Shown here: positions 14,973 to 22,161 of the stretch, piece by piece | Numbering within the stretch: position 1 is the first letter of the stretch | How the letters are laid out: every line of letters starts with the position of its first letter | Assembly: GCF_003475325.1 (NCBI RefSeq) | Contig: NZ_QRQC01000024.1 | Coordinates: forward strand, 1 to 22,248 | Reading direction: 5' to 3' | Length of the DNA stretch: 22,248 nucleotides | From: Collinsella sp. AF33-16 | Lineage (GTDB): Bacteria > Actinomycetota > Coriobacteriia > Coriobacteriales > Coriobacteriaceae | Notes under the pieces: generated by a model | Seen by the model: the letters and a program-made list of their open reading frames with translations, nothing else | Told to the model about the DNA's origin: nothing | Databases searched by the model: none | Position numbers and translations under genes: made by a program

Positions 14973-15393
14973 GGGAGGTCGGGCGTTACCGTCAGCCGGC
15001 GCCGCGTCTGCCGCATCATGAGGGAGAACGGCCTGGCCGGCGCATACGGCAGGAAGAGGTTCAAGGTGCACCCCGGGGCGGTCAACGAGGCCGACGTGTC
15101 GAACGTCGTCGCGCGCGGCTTCGGCGGCAGGGCGCCGTGCACCCATATATGCAGCGACTTGGTCTGCGTGCGCGTCGGGGCGTCGTGGAACTACGTCTGC
15201 CTGCTCGTCGACCTCTGCAACGGGGAGATCGTCGGCCACTCCGAAGGACCGAGGAGGGACGCGCGAGCTCCGAGCCAAGCTCTTGGATTACGTGCGCTGG
15301 TACAACAACTTCAGGATCCACTCGACGCTGGGCTACATGTCGCCGGTCGAGTTCAGGGAGGCGGGGCCGTCCCTCCCGGAATCGTCCAAATAA
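14973..15393 (+). pseudogene. IS3-family transposase (OrfB) remnant with internal deletion
   Basis: The plus strand reads VSRRRVCRIMRENGLAGAYG, then WNYVCLLVDLCNGEIVGHS, matching the helix-turn-helix end and the start of the rve integrase core of IS3-family OrfB. The first catalytic Asp of the DDE motif lies in ICSDLVCVRVG. After GHSEGPRRDA (about 15255) the frame changes and the text jumps to LLDYVRWYNNFRIHSTLGYM, the C-terminal end of the same family, closing at TAA 15391-15393. The stretch in between, normally about 60-80 residues carrying the second Asp and the Glu region, is gone. The 5' part of OrfB and all of OrfA are also missing. The sequence after the stop (GTTGCCAATCCA) may be the element's right end. 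Confidence 0.85.
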
Positions 15394-15489
15394 GTGTTGC
15401 CAATCCATAGCCAATCCAGCCATCATCTTCGCGAAGGCGGACGTCAGGAAAAGCTCGGCTTGAGCTCGGTCGGACGCGGTCTGTGGGGC

Positions 15490-15542
15490 ATCATTCAGGC
15501 TCAGGGGGTCTCCTTGTCTTCTTCGGTCGCAACCTGAATGAT
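15490..15542. repeat. 10-bp perfect inverted repeat, 33 bp apart
   Basis: ATCATTCAGG (15490-15499) and CCTGAATGAT (15533-15542) are perfect inverted copies. The spacing would allow a stem-loop, or they could be ends of a miniature element; no target duplication was identified. Confidence 0.5.
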
Positions 15543-15913
15543 AGGGACGGCCCCTTCTCTCTTTCCCCTTCGTTTTCGACGCGTCACCCTCTCGGCGGGC
15601 TTAAGGCCCGCGCTCGCGGGTGCAGGGGCTACGCCCAAACCCCAAAAACGTAACGCCGTGCTCGAAGCGTTTCCGGACGTCAGCGTAATCTCAAATCCCG
15701 TTCGTCAACTCATGGGCAAGCCACCTGAGACTACTCATTTCTCCTACTGGCAATGAAGACCTGCGACCTGCAGTTTTGCAAACTGCTTGAAAGCCACCTG
15801 CGTTGATTCACTTCCTATTGCAGCTGGCGGCTTGCACGCGAAAAGGCATTTAAGTTTCAAAACGGGCGTTTTCGGCGCTATCGAGCCTCCAAAGGCATCC
15901 CGCCGCGCCCTTT

Positions 15914-15982
15914 GGGACAAAAACAAAAACTCAAAGCCCTGAGTTCGAAAATAGTTTTTGAAGTTGTCCCGACTTTTGTCCC
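15914..15982. repeat. long dyad with two alternative pairings
   Basis: The left arm at 15914-15930 pairs with 15954-15970, with 14 of 17 positions complementary around a central 3-nt mismatch. A 5-bp ACTCA/TGAGT stem lies in the loop region. The first nine bases of the left arm (GGGACAAAA) can instead pair perfectly with TTTTGTCCC at 15974-15982. It may be a folded intergenic repeat element or part of a small RNA. Confidence 0.55.
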
Positions 15983-16100
15983 CGAAGCCGACGAAACGCG
16001 ACAGGGTGTCACCTGGCGGCACTCGATTCGAGACGGCACCGAAAACTGGATGCAACCGGAATGACGGGACGGCAGAACCGAAGCCATCGAGTGGGGATAG

Positions 16101-16136
16101 AAAAAGGCCCGGGTGCCGTGGGGCATCCGGGCCTTT
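16101..16136 (-). terminator. intrinsic terminator of the ribosomal protein operon
   Basis: Arms at 16103-16117 and 16122-16136 form a 15-bp stem with one G-U pair and a 4-nt loop, followed on the minus strand by TTTTTC. It lies 26 bp beyond the rplX stop, so transcription of the cluster ends here. Confidence 0.92.
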
Positions 16137-16162
16137 GCTAGCAACTTGATGTTGCGGGCAGC

Positions 16163-16468
16163 TTAGAACTTGTGGCCGCACTTCTTGCAGACGCGCAGCT
16201 TGTTCTTGCCGTCCTTCTCGTGACCGACGCGGGTAACCTTACCGCACTCGGGGCAAACGAGATTGACGTTGGAGGCGTCGATGGGAGCCTCCTGCGAAAC
16301 GATGCCGCCCTGCTGGTTGGCAGCGTTGGGCTTGACGGCCTTCTTGACGACCGAAACGCCCTCGACAACGACCTTGTTCTCGGCGGGGAGAGCACGCAGG
16401 ACAACGCCCTGCTTGCCGCGATCCTTACCAGAGAGAACCTGGACCTTATCGCCCTTCTTGATATACAT
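16163..16468 (-). CDS. rplX: 50S ribosomal protein L24
   Basis: This encodes 101-residue L24 (uL24), which binds 23S rRNA early in large-subunit assembly. The KOW motif is at the start ([20 protein letters not shown], about 4-23). The C-terminal part has [11 protein letters not shown] and CKKCGHKF, two Cys-x2-Cys pairs that could bind zinc (about 72-75 and 94-97), as in the zinc-ribbon-bearing forms of bacterial L24. It lies 13 bp after rplN. Unusually, it is the last gene of the cluster: a strong terminator follows and rplE is not present. Confidence 0.97.
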   Translation of the reverse strand: MYIKKGDKVQVLSGKDRGKQGVVLRALPAENKVVVEGVSVVKKAVKPNAANQQGGIVSQEAPIDASNVNLVCPECGKVTRVGHEKDGKNKLRVCKKCGHKF

Positions 16469-16481
16469 ATATCTCCCCTAA

Positions 16482-16850
16482 CTACAGGGTCTCGGGAGCG
16501 AGCGAGACGATCTTCATGTACTTCTTGTCACGAAGCTCGCGAGCGACGGGCCCGAAGATACGGGTGCCGACGGGCGAACCATCGTTGTTGATGACAACGC
16601 AGGCGTTCTCATCAAAGCGAATGTAGGAGCCATCCTTGCGGCGGATCTCCTTAACGGTGCGAACGACGACGCAACGGACAACGTCCTTCTTCTTGACGTT
16701 GGCGCCAGGGGTAGCCTCCTGGACAGCACCGATGAACACATCGCCGATGCCTGCATAACGACGCTTGGAACCGCCAAGCACCTTGATGCAGCGAATCTTG
16801 CGAGCGCCGGAGTTGTCGGCGACGTTCAGCATGGTTTGCATCTGAATCAT
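16482..16850 (-). CDS. rplN: 50S ribosomal protein L14
   Basis: This encodes 122-residue L14 (uL14), a core large-subunit protein at the subunit interface. It has the normal length and the expected segments [20 protein letters not shown] at the start, [20 protein letters not shown] in the middle and [20 protein letters not shown] near the end. A GGAGGAAC site precedes the ATG. The 118-bp gap before it, large for this cluster, contains a folded region described separately. Confidence 0.98.
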   Translation of the reverse strand: MIQMQTMLNVADNSGARKIRCIKVLGGSKRRYAGIGDVFIGAVQEATPGANVKKKDVVRCVVVRTVKEIRRKDGSYIRFDENACVVINNDGSPVGTRIFGPVARELRDKKYMKIVSLAPETL

Positions 16851-16875
16851 GGTAGATGTTCCTCCGAACTAAGAA

Positions 16876-16941
16876 CCGAAGAGAGGTGCGCAGCCTTTAT
16901 ACGGCCCGTGGTATGCAAGCCAGGCATACGCACATCTTCGG
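16876..16941 (-). promoter_or_regulatory. structured element in the rpsQ-rplN gap (candidate rplN leader)
   Basis: An outer stem CCGAAGA/TCTTCGG (16876-16882 with 16935-16941) encloses GTGCG/CGCAC (16886-16890 with 16929-16933). Inside lies a further hairpin TATGC/GCATA (16912-16916 with 16924-16928). The structure ends about 26 nt before the rplN start codon and does not overlap a gene. It could be an autoregulatory ribosomal-protein leader or an RNA-processing site. No good promoter was found within it. Confidence 0.5.
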
Positions 16942-16968
16942 AAACGTACAAGTCGTAAGAGCGACTGC

Positions 16969-17229
16969 TTATTTAGCGCGCTCGACGACCTCGATGAGGC
17001 GCCAACGCTTCATCTTGGACATAGGACGGGTCTCCATAACGCGGACGGTGTCGCCCACGCCAGCCGTGCACTCCTCGTCGTGAGCGTGCAGCTTCTTGGA
17101 GCTGGTCATCATCTTGCCGTACTTGGGGTGACGCTTGCGCTCGGTGATGGTGACAACAATGGTCTTGGCACCGGAGACGGAGGTAACGACACCCGTACGG
17201 ACCTTACGCGAGTTACGCGAATCAGTCAT
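16969..17229 (-). CDS. rpsQ: 30S ribosomal protein S17
   Basis: This encodes 86-residue S17 (uS17), a primary 16S rRNA-binding protein of the OB fold. Family marks are RKVRTGVVTSVSGAKTIVVT (about 7-26), HPKYGKMMTSSKKLHAHDEE and GVGDTVRVMETRPMSKMKRW. It lies 16 bp after rpmC and has a GGAGA site. The stop is followed by the structured 118-bp gap before rplN. Confidence 0.97.
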   Translation of the reverse strand: MTDSRNSRKVRTGVVTSVSGAKTIVVTITERKRHPKYGKMMTSSKKLHAHDEECTAGVGDTVRVMETRPMSKMKRWRLIEVVERAK

Positions 17230-17245
17230 GTTCTCTCCTTAGGTC

Positions 17246-17461
17246 CTACTCGGCGACAGCGGACTTCTCCGCTGCGATCTCGCGGGCGCGCTGCTCCGTG
17301 AGGACGCGAGCGATGTCCTTCTTCACGGTGTTGACGCGAGCGGTGTTGTCCAGCTGGCTGGTGGCCATCTGGAAACGAAGGTTAAAGAGCTCGGCGCGCA
17401 TTTCCTTCAGCTTCTCAACGAGCTGAGCGTCCGAGAGCTCACGAATCTCTGCGGGCTTCAT
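17246..17461 (-). CDS. rpmC: 50S ribosomal protein L29
   Basis: This encodes 71-residue L29 (uL29), a two-helix protein near the peptide exit tunnel. Recognised by KPAEIRELSDAQLVEKLKEM at the start and ELFNLRFQMATSQLDN in the centre. The start codon overlaps the rplP stop (TAATG), so translation is coupled to L16. Confidence 0.97.
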   Translation of the reverse strand: MKPAEIRELSDAQLVEKLKEMRAELFNLRFQMATSQLDNTARVNTVKKDIARVLTEQRAREIAAEKSAVAE

Positions 17462-17964
17462 TAGTTCTCCTCCTTGGCGGCGGCGGCGTCCTCAGCAGCC
17501 CACTTGGCCTCGAGAGCGGCCTCCTCAGCCATCTCCTTCTCGATGCGCTGCTCAGCGTTCTTGGCAGCAACAATCTTGGTCTTGATGGGAAGCTTGTGCT
17601 GTGCAAGACGCAGAGCCTCGCGAGCGACCTCCTCGGGCACGCCCTTGACCTCGAACATGATGCGGCCGGGCTTGACGACGGCCACCCACTCCTCGGGATT
17701 ACCCTTACCAGAACCCATGCGAGTCTCGGCAGGCTTCTTGGTGATGGGCTTATCGGGGAAGATCGTGATGTAGACACGACCGCCACGCTTCATGTAGCGG
17801 GTCATGGCAATACGAGCGGCCTCGATCTGACGGTTGGTGATCCAATGGGCCTCGAGAGCCTGGATACCAAACTCGCCGAAATGCAGCTCGGTATTACCCT
17901 TGGCCTGGCCCTTCATGGAGCCACGCTGCACCTTGCGGTGAAGAATACGCTTAGGGGCAAGCAC
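17461..17964 (-). CDS. rplP: 50S ribosomal protein L16 with C-terminal extension
   Basis: This encodes 167-residue L16 (uL16), which helps shape the tRNA-binding region of the large subunit. The core is clear: [40 protein letters not shown], and [20 protein letters not shown] with the adjacent [19 protein letters not shown]. Normal length is about 137-140. Here about 28 extra residues, rich in Ala and Glu (from about 138 to the end), follow and probably form a helix. The start is GTG at 17964, overlapping the rpsC TAG by one base, so the two are translationally coupled. Confidence 0.96.
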   Translation of the reverse strand: MLAPKRILHRKVQRGSMKGQAKGNTELHFGEFGIQALEAHWITNRQIEAARIAMTRYMKRGGRVYITIFPDKPITKKPAETRMGSGKGNPEEWVAVVKPGRIMFEVKGVPEEVAREALRLAQHKLPIKTKIVAAKNAEQRIEKEMAEEAALEAKWAAEDAAAAKEEN

Positions 17965-18674
17965 TACTGACCCCTCCTCTCGGAGTTACGACGACGAGGA
18001 CGGGAAGAGCCCTCGAGTGCAGGGTTGGGAACAGGCTGGCCCGGGAGCTTCTCGCCCAGGTAGATCCAGACCTTCACGCCGCAAGCGCCCATGGTGGTGC
18101 TGGCGACAGCCGTGCCGTAGTCGATCTTGGCACGGAGGGTGTGCAGAGGCACGCGACCCTCGCGGTACCACTCACGACGGCCCATCTCGGCACCGCCGAG
18201 ACGACCGGAGCACTGGATACGGATGCCCTTAGCGCCGGCCTTGCGGGCGGACTGGACAGCCTTGCGCATAGCGCGACGGAAGGCAACGCGGCCCTCGAGC
18301 TGCTCGGCGATAGACTGAGCAACGAGGTTGGCGTCGAGCTCGGGGCGCTTGATCTCGACAACGTCGACGGAGAGCTGGCCCTTGGAGACGCCAGCGACCT
18401 TCTCGAGCTCGGTGCGGAGGGTATCGATCTCGGCACCCTTCTTACCGATGACAACGCCGGGGCGAGCGGTGAGGATGATGACCTTCACCTTGTCGCCAGC
18501 GCGCTCGATCTCGACGCGGGAGACAGCTGCGCGGGAAAGACGCTTCTCGAGGTACTTGCGGATCTCGAGATCGTTACCGAGGGTCTTAGCGTAATCCTTC
18601 TCTGCGAACCAGCGGGAGCGCCAGTTCTCGGTGATGCCAAGACGGAAGCCGGTGGGGTAGACTTTCTGACCCAT
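17964..18674 (-). CDS. rpsC: 30S ribosomal protein S3
   Basis: This encodes 236-residue S3 (uS3) at the mRNA entry site. The start [20 protein letters not shown] is typical. The KH-type RNA-binding motif is [18 protein letters not shown] (about 70-87), and the C-terminal domain has [20 protein letters not shown]. The tail is short and basic ([14 protein letters not shown]). It lies 6 bp after rplV. Confidence 0.98.
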   Translation of the reverse strand: MGQKVYPTGFRLGITENWRSRWFAEKDYAKTLGNDLEIRKYLEKRLSRAAVSRVEIERAGDKVKVIILTARPGVVIGKKGAEIDTLRTELEKVAGVSKGQLSVDVVEIKRPELDANLVAQSIAEQLEGRVAFRRAMRKAVQSARKAGAKGIRIQCSGRLGGAEMGRREWYREGRVPLHTLRAKIDYGTAVASTTMGACGVKVWIYLGEKLPGQPVPNPALEGSSRPRRRNSERRGQ

Positions 18675-18680
18675 ACAGCT

Positions 18681-19052
18681 TTACGCCTCCTTTCGAGGAG
18701 CAACGACGACGGTGATGTGGGAAGTACGCTTCAGAATGCGAGAAGCGGAACCCTTGGCGCGGGGACGGATGCGCTTAAGCGTCGGACCCTCGTCAACATA
18801 GGCAGCGGCGACAACCAGGTTGTCGGCACGCAGACCGTTGTTGTTCTCGGCGTTCGCAACGGCGGAACGGAGAACCTTCTCGACATCCACGGCGACGGCG
18901 CGGTCGCAGAAGTGGAGGATGTCGAAGGCCTGAGCGACAGGCTTGCGGCGGATCAGATCGACCACCAGGCGGGCCTTGCTGGGGGAAACACGCACGTACT
19001 TAGCGACGGCGCGAACCTCGGTGGCCTCAGTTTCAATAGACTTAGTTGCCAT
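18681..19052 (-). CDS. rplV: 50S ribosomal protein L22
   Basis: This encodes 123-residue L22 (uL22), which lines the nascent peptide exit tunnel. Segments seen are [20 protein letters not shown] at the start, [15 protein letters not shown] in the middle and [20 protein letters not shown] at the beta-hairpin end. An AGGGGG site precedes it within the gap after rpsS. Confidence 0.98.
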   Translation of the reverse strand: MATKSIETEATEVRAVAKYVRVSPSKARLVVDLIRRKPVAQAFDILHFCDRAVAVDVEKVLRSAVANAENNNGLRADNLVVAAAYVDEGPTLKRIRPRAKGSASRILKRTSHITVVVAPRKEA

Positions 19053-19066
19053 TTACGGTTAACCCC

Positions 19067-19327
19067 CTATTTGGCCTTGTGGCCACGGAACGTACGAGTC
19101 GGCGCGAACTCGCCGAGCTTGTGACCAACCATGGACTCGGTAACATACACGGGCACATGCTTGCGGCCGTCGTGGACGGCGATGGTGTGACCAACCATCT
19201 CGGGGAAGATGGTGGACGCGCGGGACCAGGTCTTCACGACGTCCTTCTTGCCAGCCTCGTTCATCGCGGTGATACGCGAGAGAAGGCGAGTCTCCACGAA
19301 CGGGCCCTTTTTGAGACTTCTGCTCAT
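19067..19327 (-). CDS. rpsS: 30S ribosomal protein S19
   Basis: This encodes 86-residue S19 (uS19) in the head of the small subunit. It matches the family throughout ([57 protein letters not shown]) and simply ends a few residues earlier than the usual 91-93, lacking the basic tail. TAGGAGAAAG lies upstream of the ATG. Confidence 0.97.
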   Translation of the reverse strand: MSRSLKKGPFVETRLLSRITAMNEAGKKDVVKTWSRASTIFPEMVGHTIAVHDGRKHVPVYVTESMVGHKLGEFAPTRTFRGHKAK

Positions 19328-19359
19328 AAGTGCTTTCTCCTAAAACTCGGTATCCGAAA

Positions 19360-20190
19360 TTACTTCTTACGGCGACGAATGATGTGCTGGTTCGAGACCT
19401 TCTTCTTCTTGCGCGTACGAAGGCCCTTCGTCGGCTTACCCCAGGGGGTAACAGAGGGACGACCAGAGGTGTGGTTCTTGCCCTCGCCACCGCCGTGCGG
19501 GTGGTCGACAGGGTTCATGACGGTACCGCGGACGGTCGGGCGCACGTTCATGTGACGCTTACGGCCGGCCTTGCCGATGACGATGTTGGCGTGATCGGCG
19601 TTGCCGACCTCACCGACGGTGGCGCGGCAGGTAACGAGGATGCGGCGCATCTCGGAGGAAGGCATACGGACGATAGCGTACTTGCCCTCCTTACCCATCA
19701 GCTGGCAGGAATTACCGGCGGAACGGGCGATAGCAGCGCCCTTGCCCGGCTGGAACTCGACGGCGTGGATGAGCGTACCGACGGGGATGTCGGCGAGGGG
19801 CAGAGCGTTGCCCGGCTTGATGTCGGCGTCAGAACCGGACATGATGGTCTGACCGACCTCGAGGCCCTTGGGGGCCAGGATGTAGCGCTTCTCACCGTCA
19901 GCGTAGTGCAGCAGAGCGATGCGAGCGGAACGGTTCGGATCGTACTCGATCGTGGCAACCTTGGCGGGCACGCCGTCCTTGTTGCGCTTGAAGTCGATCA
20001 CGCGGTAACGACGCTTCACGCCGCCGCCCTGGTGACGGGTGGTGATGCGGCCGTTGTTGTTACGACCGGCCTTCTTGGGCAGGGGCTCGAGAAGAGACTT
20101 CTCGGGCTTGGTGCAGGTGATCTCGGAGAAATCGGAGATCGTCTGCCAACGCCTACCAGCGGAGGTCGGCTTAAGGTGCTTTACAGCCAT
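19360..20190 (-). CDS. rplB: 50S ribosomal protein L2
   Basis: This encodes 276-residue L2 (uL2), required for subunit association and peptidyl transfer. Recognised by [20 protein letters not shown] at the start, [20 protein letters not shown], and the C-terminal [16 protein letters not shown] containing the conserved His. The start at 20190 gives the normal family N-terminus and has GAAAGGG upstream. An earlier in-frame ATG at 20265 would add 25 unrelated residues. A 179-bp gap with hairpins and a promoter-like motif precedes it, so it may head its own transcript. Confidence 0.97.
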   Translation of the reverse strand: MAVKHLKPTSAGRRWQTISDFSEITCTKPEKSLLEPLPKKAGRNNNGRITTRHQGGGVKRRYRVIDFKRNKDGVPAKVATIEYDPNRSARIALLHYADGEKRYILAPKGLEVGQTIMSGSDADIKPGNALPLADIPVGTLIHAVEFQPGKGAAIARSAGNSCQLMGKEGKYAIVRMPSSEMRRILVTCRATVGEVGNADHANIVIGKAGRKRHMNVRPTVRGTVMNPVDHPHGGGEGKNHTSGRPSVTPWGKPTKGLRTRKKKKVSNQHIIRRRKK

Positions 20191-20220
20191 TACAATCCCT
20201 TTCAATAGGAATCCGTTAGC

Positions 20221-20261
20221 CATCGCAGACAGGGATTCGAGGTTCTGCCTCGGGTGCGATG
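20221..20261 (-). promoter_or_regulatory. nested stem-loop in the rplB leader
   Basis: CATCGCA (20221-20227) pairs with TGCGATG (20255-20261), and inside it CGAGG (20238-20242) pairs with CCTCG (20248-20252) over a 5-nt loop. If transcription starts at about 20263, the RNA would begin with this hairpin and reach the rplB ribosome site directly after it. A role as an autoregulatory leader is inference. Confidence 0.5.
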
Positions 20262-20269
20262 ACACCGGA

Positions 20270-20297
20270 CGTATACACGGTTCCGGGCGTGTCCATT
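20270..20297 (-). promoter_or_regulatory. candidate rplB promoter with a motif shared with rplC
   Basis: On the minus strand the motif reads ATGGACACGCCCGGAACCGT followed by GTATAC (20271-20296), with TATACG (20270-20275) as a possible -10. It agrees at 23 of 26 positions with the sequence upstream of rplC at 22136-22161. No TTGACA-like -35 is evident, so the conserved part may itself be bound by an activator or be a genus-specific promoter form. Confidence 0.55.
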
Positions 20298-20314
20298 TTA
20301 TACGCCCGAAACCC

Positions 20315-20352
20315 TGAGCTCTCGCCTCCCCTATTTGGGAGGCATGAGCTCA
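20315..20352 (-). terminator. hairpin after rplW, partial terminator or attenuator
   Basis: TGAGCTC/GAGCTCA (20315-20321 with 20346-20352) and GCCTCCC/GGGAGGC (20324-20330 with 20337-20343) form a two-part stem with a 6-nt loop, 17 bp beyond the rplW stop. The following minus-strand bases (AGGGTTTC) are a weak U-tract, so it may only reduce read-through into rplB or act as an RNA end-stabiliser. Confidence 0.6.
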
Positions 20353-20369
20353 CTCAACAGCAGCGAGTC

Positions 20370-20657
20370 TTAGGCCTGGTTGCCAAAGACCTCGATGGTG
20401 TCGCCCTCGGCCAGCGTGACGATGGCCTTCTTCCAAGAACGGGTCTTGCCGGCGACATAGCGCACGCGCTTGGTCTTGGGCTTGACCGTCAAGGTGTTCA
20501 CGCGAACGACCTTGACGCCGAAGATCTCCTCGACAGCGTCCTTGATCTGATACTTGTTAGCATCCTTGGCGACCTCGAACGTGTACTTGTTCTGCTCCAT
20601 GCCGGAGAAGGAACGCTCGGACACGATCGGACGGATGATGATCTCGTGGGCGGTCAT
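20370..20657 (-). CDS. rplW: 50S ribosomal protein L23
   Basis: This encodes 95-residue L23 (uL23) at the exit tunnel, where it docks trigger factor and SRP. Marks are HEIIIRPIVSERSFSGMEQN at the start, YTFEVAKDANKYQIKDAVEE, and FGVKVVRVNTLTVKPKTKRV. Its ATG follows the rplD TAA with no gap. Length is normal. Confidence 0.97.
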   Translation of the reverse strand: MTAHEIIIRPIVSERSFSGMEQNKYTFEVAKDANKYQIKDAVEEIFGVKVVRVNTLTVKPKTKRVRYVAGKTRSWKKAIVTLAEGDTIEVFGNQA

Positions 20658-21284
20658 TTATGCAAGCACCTCCCCGAAATGAGCGGCGATGTCGGCGGGC
20701 ATCAGCACGGCGTTGTTGTTGACGAGATCGTAGGTGTTGGCCTCGTCGGCAGTGATGATGAACGTCTTGGGAATGTTGCGGAACGACAGGTAGGCGTTGA
20801 CGTCCTCATCGCGAACGATGATGGTCAGACGCTTGCCCTCAAGGCCGAGAGCCTTGAGCATGGCGACGGCAGCCTTGGTGGAAGGCTTCTCGAAGCCGTA
20901 GTCGTCGACGAGCACGAGCTCGCCATCGGCCAGCTTGGCGGACAGCGCGGAGCGCATAGCCAGCTTGACCTCCTTGTTGTTCATACGCTTAGCGTAAGAA
21001 CGGGGCTTGGGGGCGAAGACGACGCCACCGTGACGCCACTGGGCAGCACGGATGGAACCCTGGCGGGCACGGCCGGTGCCCTTCTGACGCCAAGGCTTCT
21101 TGCCGCCACCGGAAACCTCAGAGCGACCCTTAGCAGACTGGGTGCCCTGACGCCAAGAGGCCATCTGGCACTTGACGATGTGGTGCATAACGTGGATGTT
21201 CGGCTCGATGCCGTACACCTCAGCGGCGAGCTCGGCCTCGGCGACCTTCTTGCCCTCGCTGTTCTTTACTTCAAACTTTGCCAT
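20658..21284 (-). CDS. rplD: 50S ribosomal protein L4
   Basis: This encodes 208-residue L4 (uL4). Its long loop reaches the exit tunnel (GRSEVSGGGKKPWRQKGTGR, then ARQGSIRAAQWRHGGVVFAP, about 74-113). VLVDDYGFEKPSTKAAVAML lies in the C-terminal half. In several bacteria L4 represses its own operon by binding a leader RNA, which makes the structured region before rplC a natural candidate target here. AAGGAGAAC lies upstream of the ATG. Confidence 0.97.
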   Translation of the reverse strand: MAKFEVKNSEGKKVAEAELAAEVYGIEPNIHVMHHIVKCQMASWRQGTQSAKGRSEVSGGGKKPWRQKGTGRARQGSIRAAQWRHGGVVFAPKPRSYAKRMNNKEVKLAMRSALSAKLADGELVLVDDYGFEKPSTKAAVAMLKALGLEGKRLTIIVRDEDVNAYLSFRNIPKTFIITADEANTYDLVNNNAVLMPADIAAHFGEVLA

Positions 21285-21330
21285 TTAAGTGTTCTCCTTG
21301 GTATGACGCTGGGCTAAATGGGCTGGGCCC

Positions 21331-21942
21331 TTAGGCCATACGGATGGCGACGAGACCATTCTTGGCACCCGGGACAGCGCCCTTGACCAAGATGAGGTTC
21401 TGCTCGGCATCGATGCGGACAACGGAAAGGTTCTTGACGGTAACGCGCTCGTTACCCATGTGACCGGCCATCTTGACGCCCTTGAGGACGCGCGCAGGAT
21501 AGGCGCACTGACCGATAGAACCGGGGTGACGCTGGAAGTGAGAACCATGCGTCATAGGACCGCGGCGCTGACCCCAGCGCTTGATGCGACCCTGGAAGCC
21601 CTTACCCTTGGAGGTACCGATGACGTCGACCTTCTCGACATCAGCGAAATCAGCGACGGTGACGACCTCGCCGACCTTGTGCTCCTCGCCGTTCTCGACG
21701 CGGACCTCACGAAGGAAGCGGACAGGCTCGACGCCAGCCTTGGCGAAGTGACCAGCCATGGGCTTGTTCACGTTCTTGGCCTTGATGTCGCCGAAACCGA
21801 TCTGGACGGCGTCATAGCCGTCGGTTGCCTGAGTTTTAACCTGCGAGACAGCGCAGGGGCCAGCCTGGATGACCGTGACGGGAACGACGTTATCGTCCTC
21901 GTCCCAAACCTGGGTCATGCCAATCTTGCGGCCGAGAATCAT
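21331..21942 (-). CDS. rplC: 50S ribosomal protein L3
   Basis: This encodes 203-residue L3 (uL3), an early assembly protein near the peptidyl transferase centre. Clear family segments are [20 protein letters not shown] at the start, [20 protein letters not shown] and [20 protein letters not shown] in the central loop, and VDAEQ-like [20 protein letters not shown] near the end. The ATG at 21942 gives the standard N-terminus. A TTG at 21951 in the same frame is possible (206 residues). Neither has a strong ribosome site; a weak GGGAT lies upstream. It is the first visible gene of the cluster; rpsJ, often just upstream, is not present in the last 300 bases of the window. Confidence 0.95.
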   Translation of the reverse strand: MILGRKIGMTQVWDEDDNVVPVTVIQAGPCAVSQVKTQATDGYDAVQIGFGDIKAKNVNKPMAGHFAKAGVEPVRFLREVRVENGEEHKVGEVVTVADFADVEKVDVIGTSKGKGFQGRIKRWGQRRGPMTHGSHFQRHPGSIGQCAYPARVLKGVKMAGHMGNERVTVKNLSVVRIDAEQNLILVKGAVPGAKNGLVAIRMA

Positions 21943-21951
21943 GCTGATCAA

Positions 21952-22128
21952 GATATGATCCCAACTCTCGCGTGGTCTTGGGACAATGCGTACACCACCG
22001 AGCGTACGCCCCTAGAGGACCACTACTTACACGACGTGCTCCCCAGCCTTGTATTGCGCCCGGACTACCTGACAACCCTATTAAGCAGGCATTTTGTCCA
22101 GCCAGAATACTCCCCTGGTTTCACACAG
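21952..22128 (-). promoter_or_regulatory. rplC leader with two nested stem-loops
   Basis: The proximal element (21972-22023) has three coaxial stems: GTGGTC/GACCAC (21972-21977 with 22018-22023), GGG/CCC (21980-21982 with 22010-22012) and GCGTAC/GTACGC (21988-21993 with 22004-22009) around a 10-nt loop. The distal element (22062-22099) pairs GGAC/GTCC and CCTG/CAGG. No protein of plausible size is encoded here. The arrangement, just ahead of L3-L4-L23, fits an autogenous ribosomal protein leader, possibly a target of L4, but its fold does not obviously match a leader I know. Confidence 0.55.
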
Positions 22129-22134
22129 CTGTTT

Positions 22135-22161
22135 AGTATACACGGCTGCGGGCGTATCCAT
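22135..22161 (-). promoter_or_regulatory. candidate promoter of the rplC operon
   Basis: On the minus strand TATACT (22135-22140) is a good -10 and is embedded in the 26-bp motif shared with the rplB upstream region. No consensus -35 lies 16-18 bp upstream (CGATGG or TCGATG). A start near 22128 would give a leader of about 180 nt. Bases 22162-22248 show no gene or further structure I can support. Confidence 0.55.

Larger units (their letters stand above)
15394..16100. other. about 700 bp without a convincing gene
   Basis: Frames that stay open here (for example 15538-15756 plus and 15744-16181 minus) lack ribosome sites and any recognisable domain, and the minus one runs through the ribosomal terminator. 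Base composition is more AT-rich than in the neighbours, especially 15750-15980. The stretch holds a duplicated GCCAATCCA (about 15398-15417), an inverted repeat at 15490-15542 and a long dyad at 15914-15982. It looks like decayed sequence next to the IS3 remnant mixed with intergenic repeat elements. Confidence 0.55.

Noticed and set aside
15490..15542. Ends of a miniature transposable element
   Set aside because: The inverted repeat is only 10 bp, the interior is 33 bp, and no flanking duplication was found; kept only as a repeat.
15538..15756. 72-codon open frame on the plus strand
   Set aside because: No ribosome site, no family resemblance, and it lies in decayed sequence next to the IS3 remnant.
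15744..16181. 145-codon open frame on the minus strand
   Set aside because: It begins inside the rplX end, runs through the operon terminator, has no ribosome site and no recognisable domain; it is most likely a chance frame.
21890..22075. Possible rpsJ or leader peptide before rplC
   Set aside because: The 61-codon minus frame overlaps the rplC start, does not resemble S10 and has no ribosome site.
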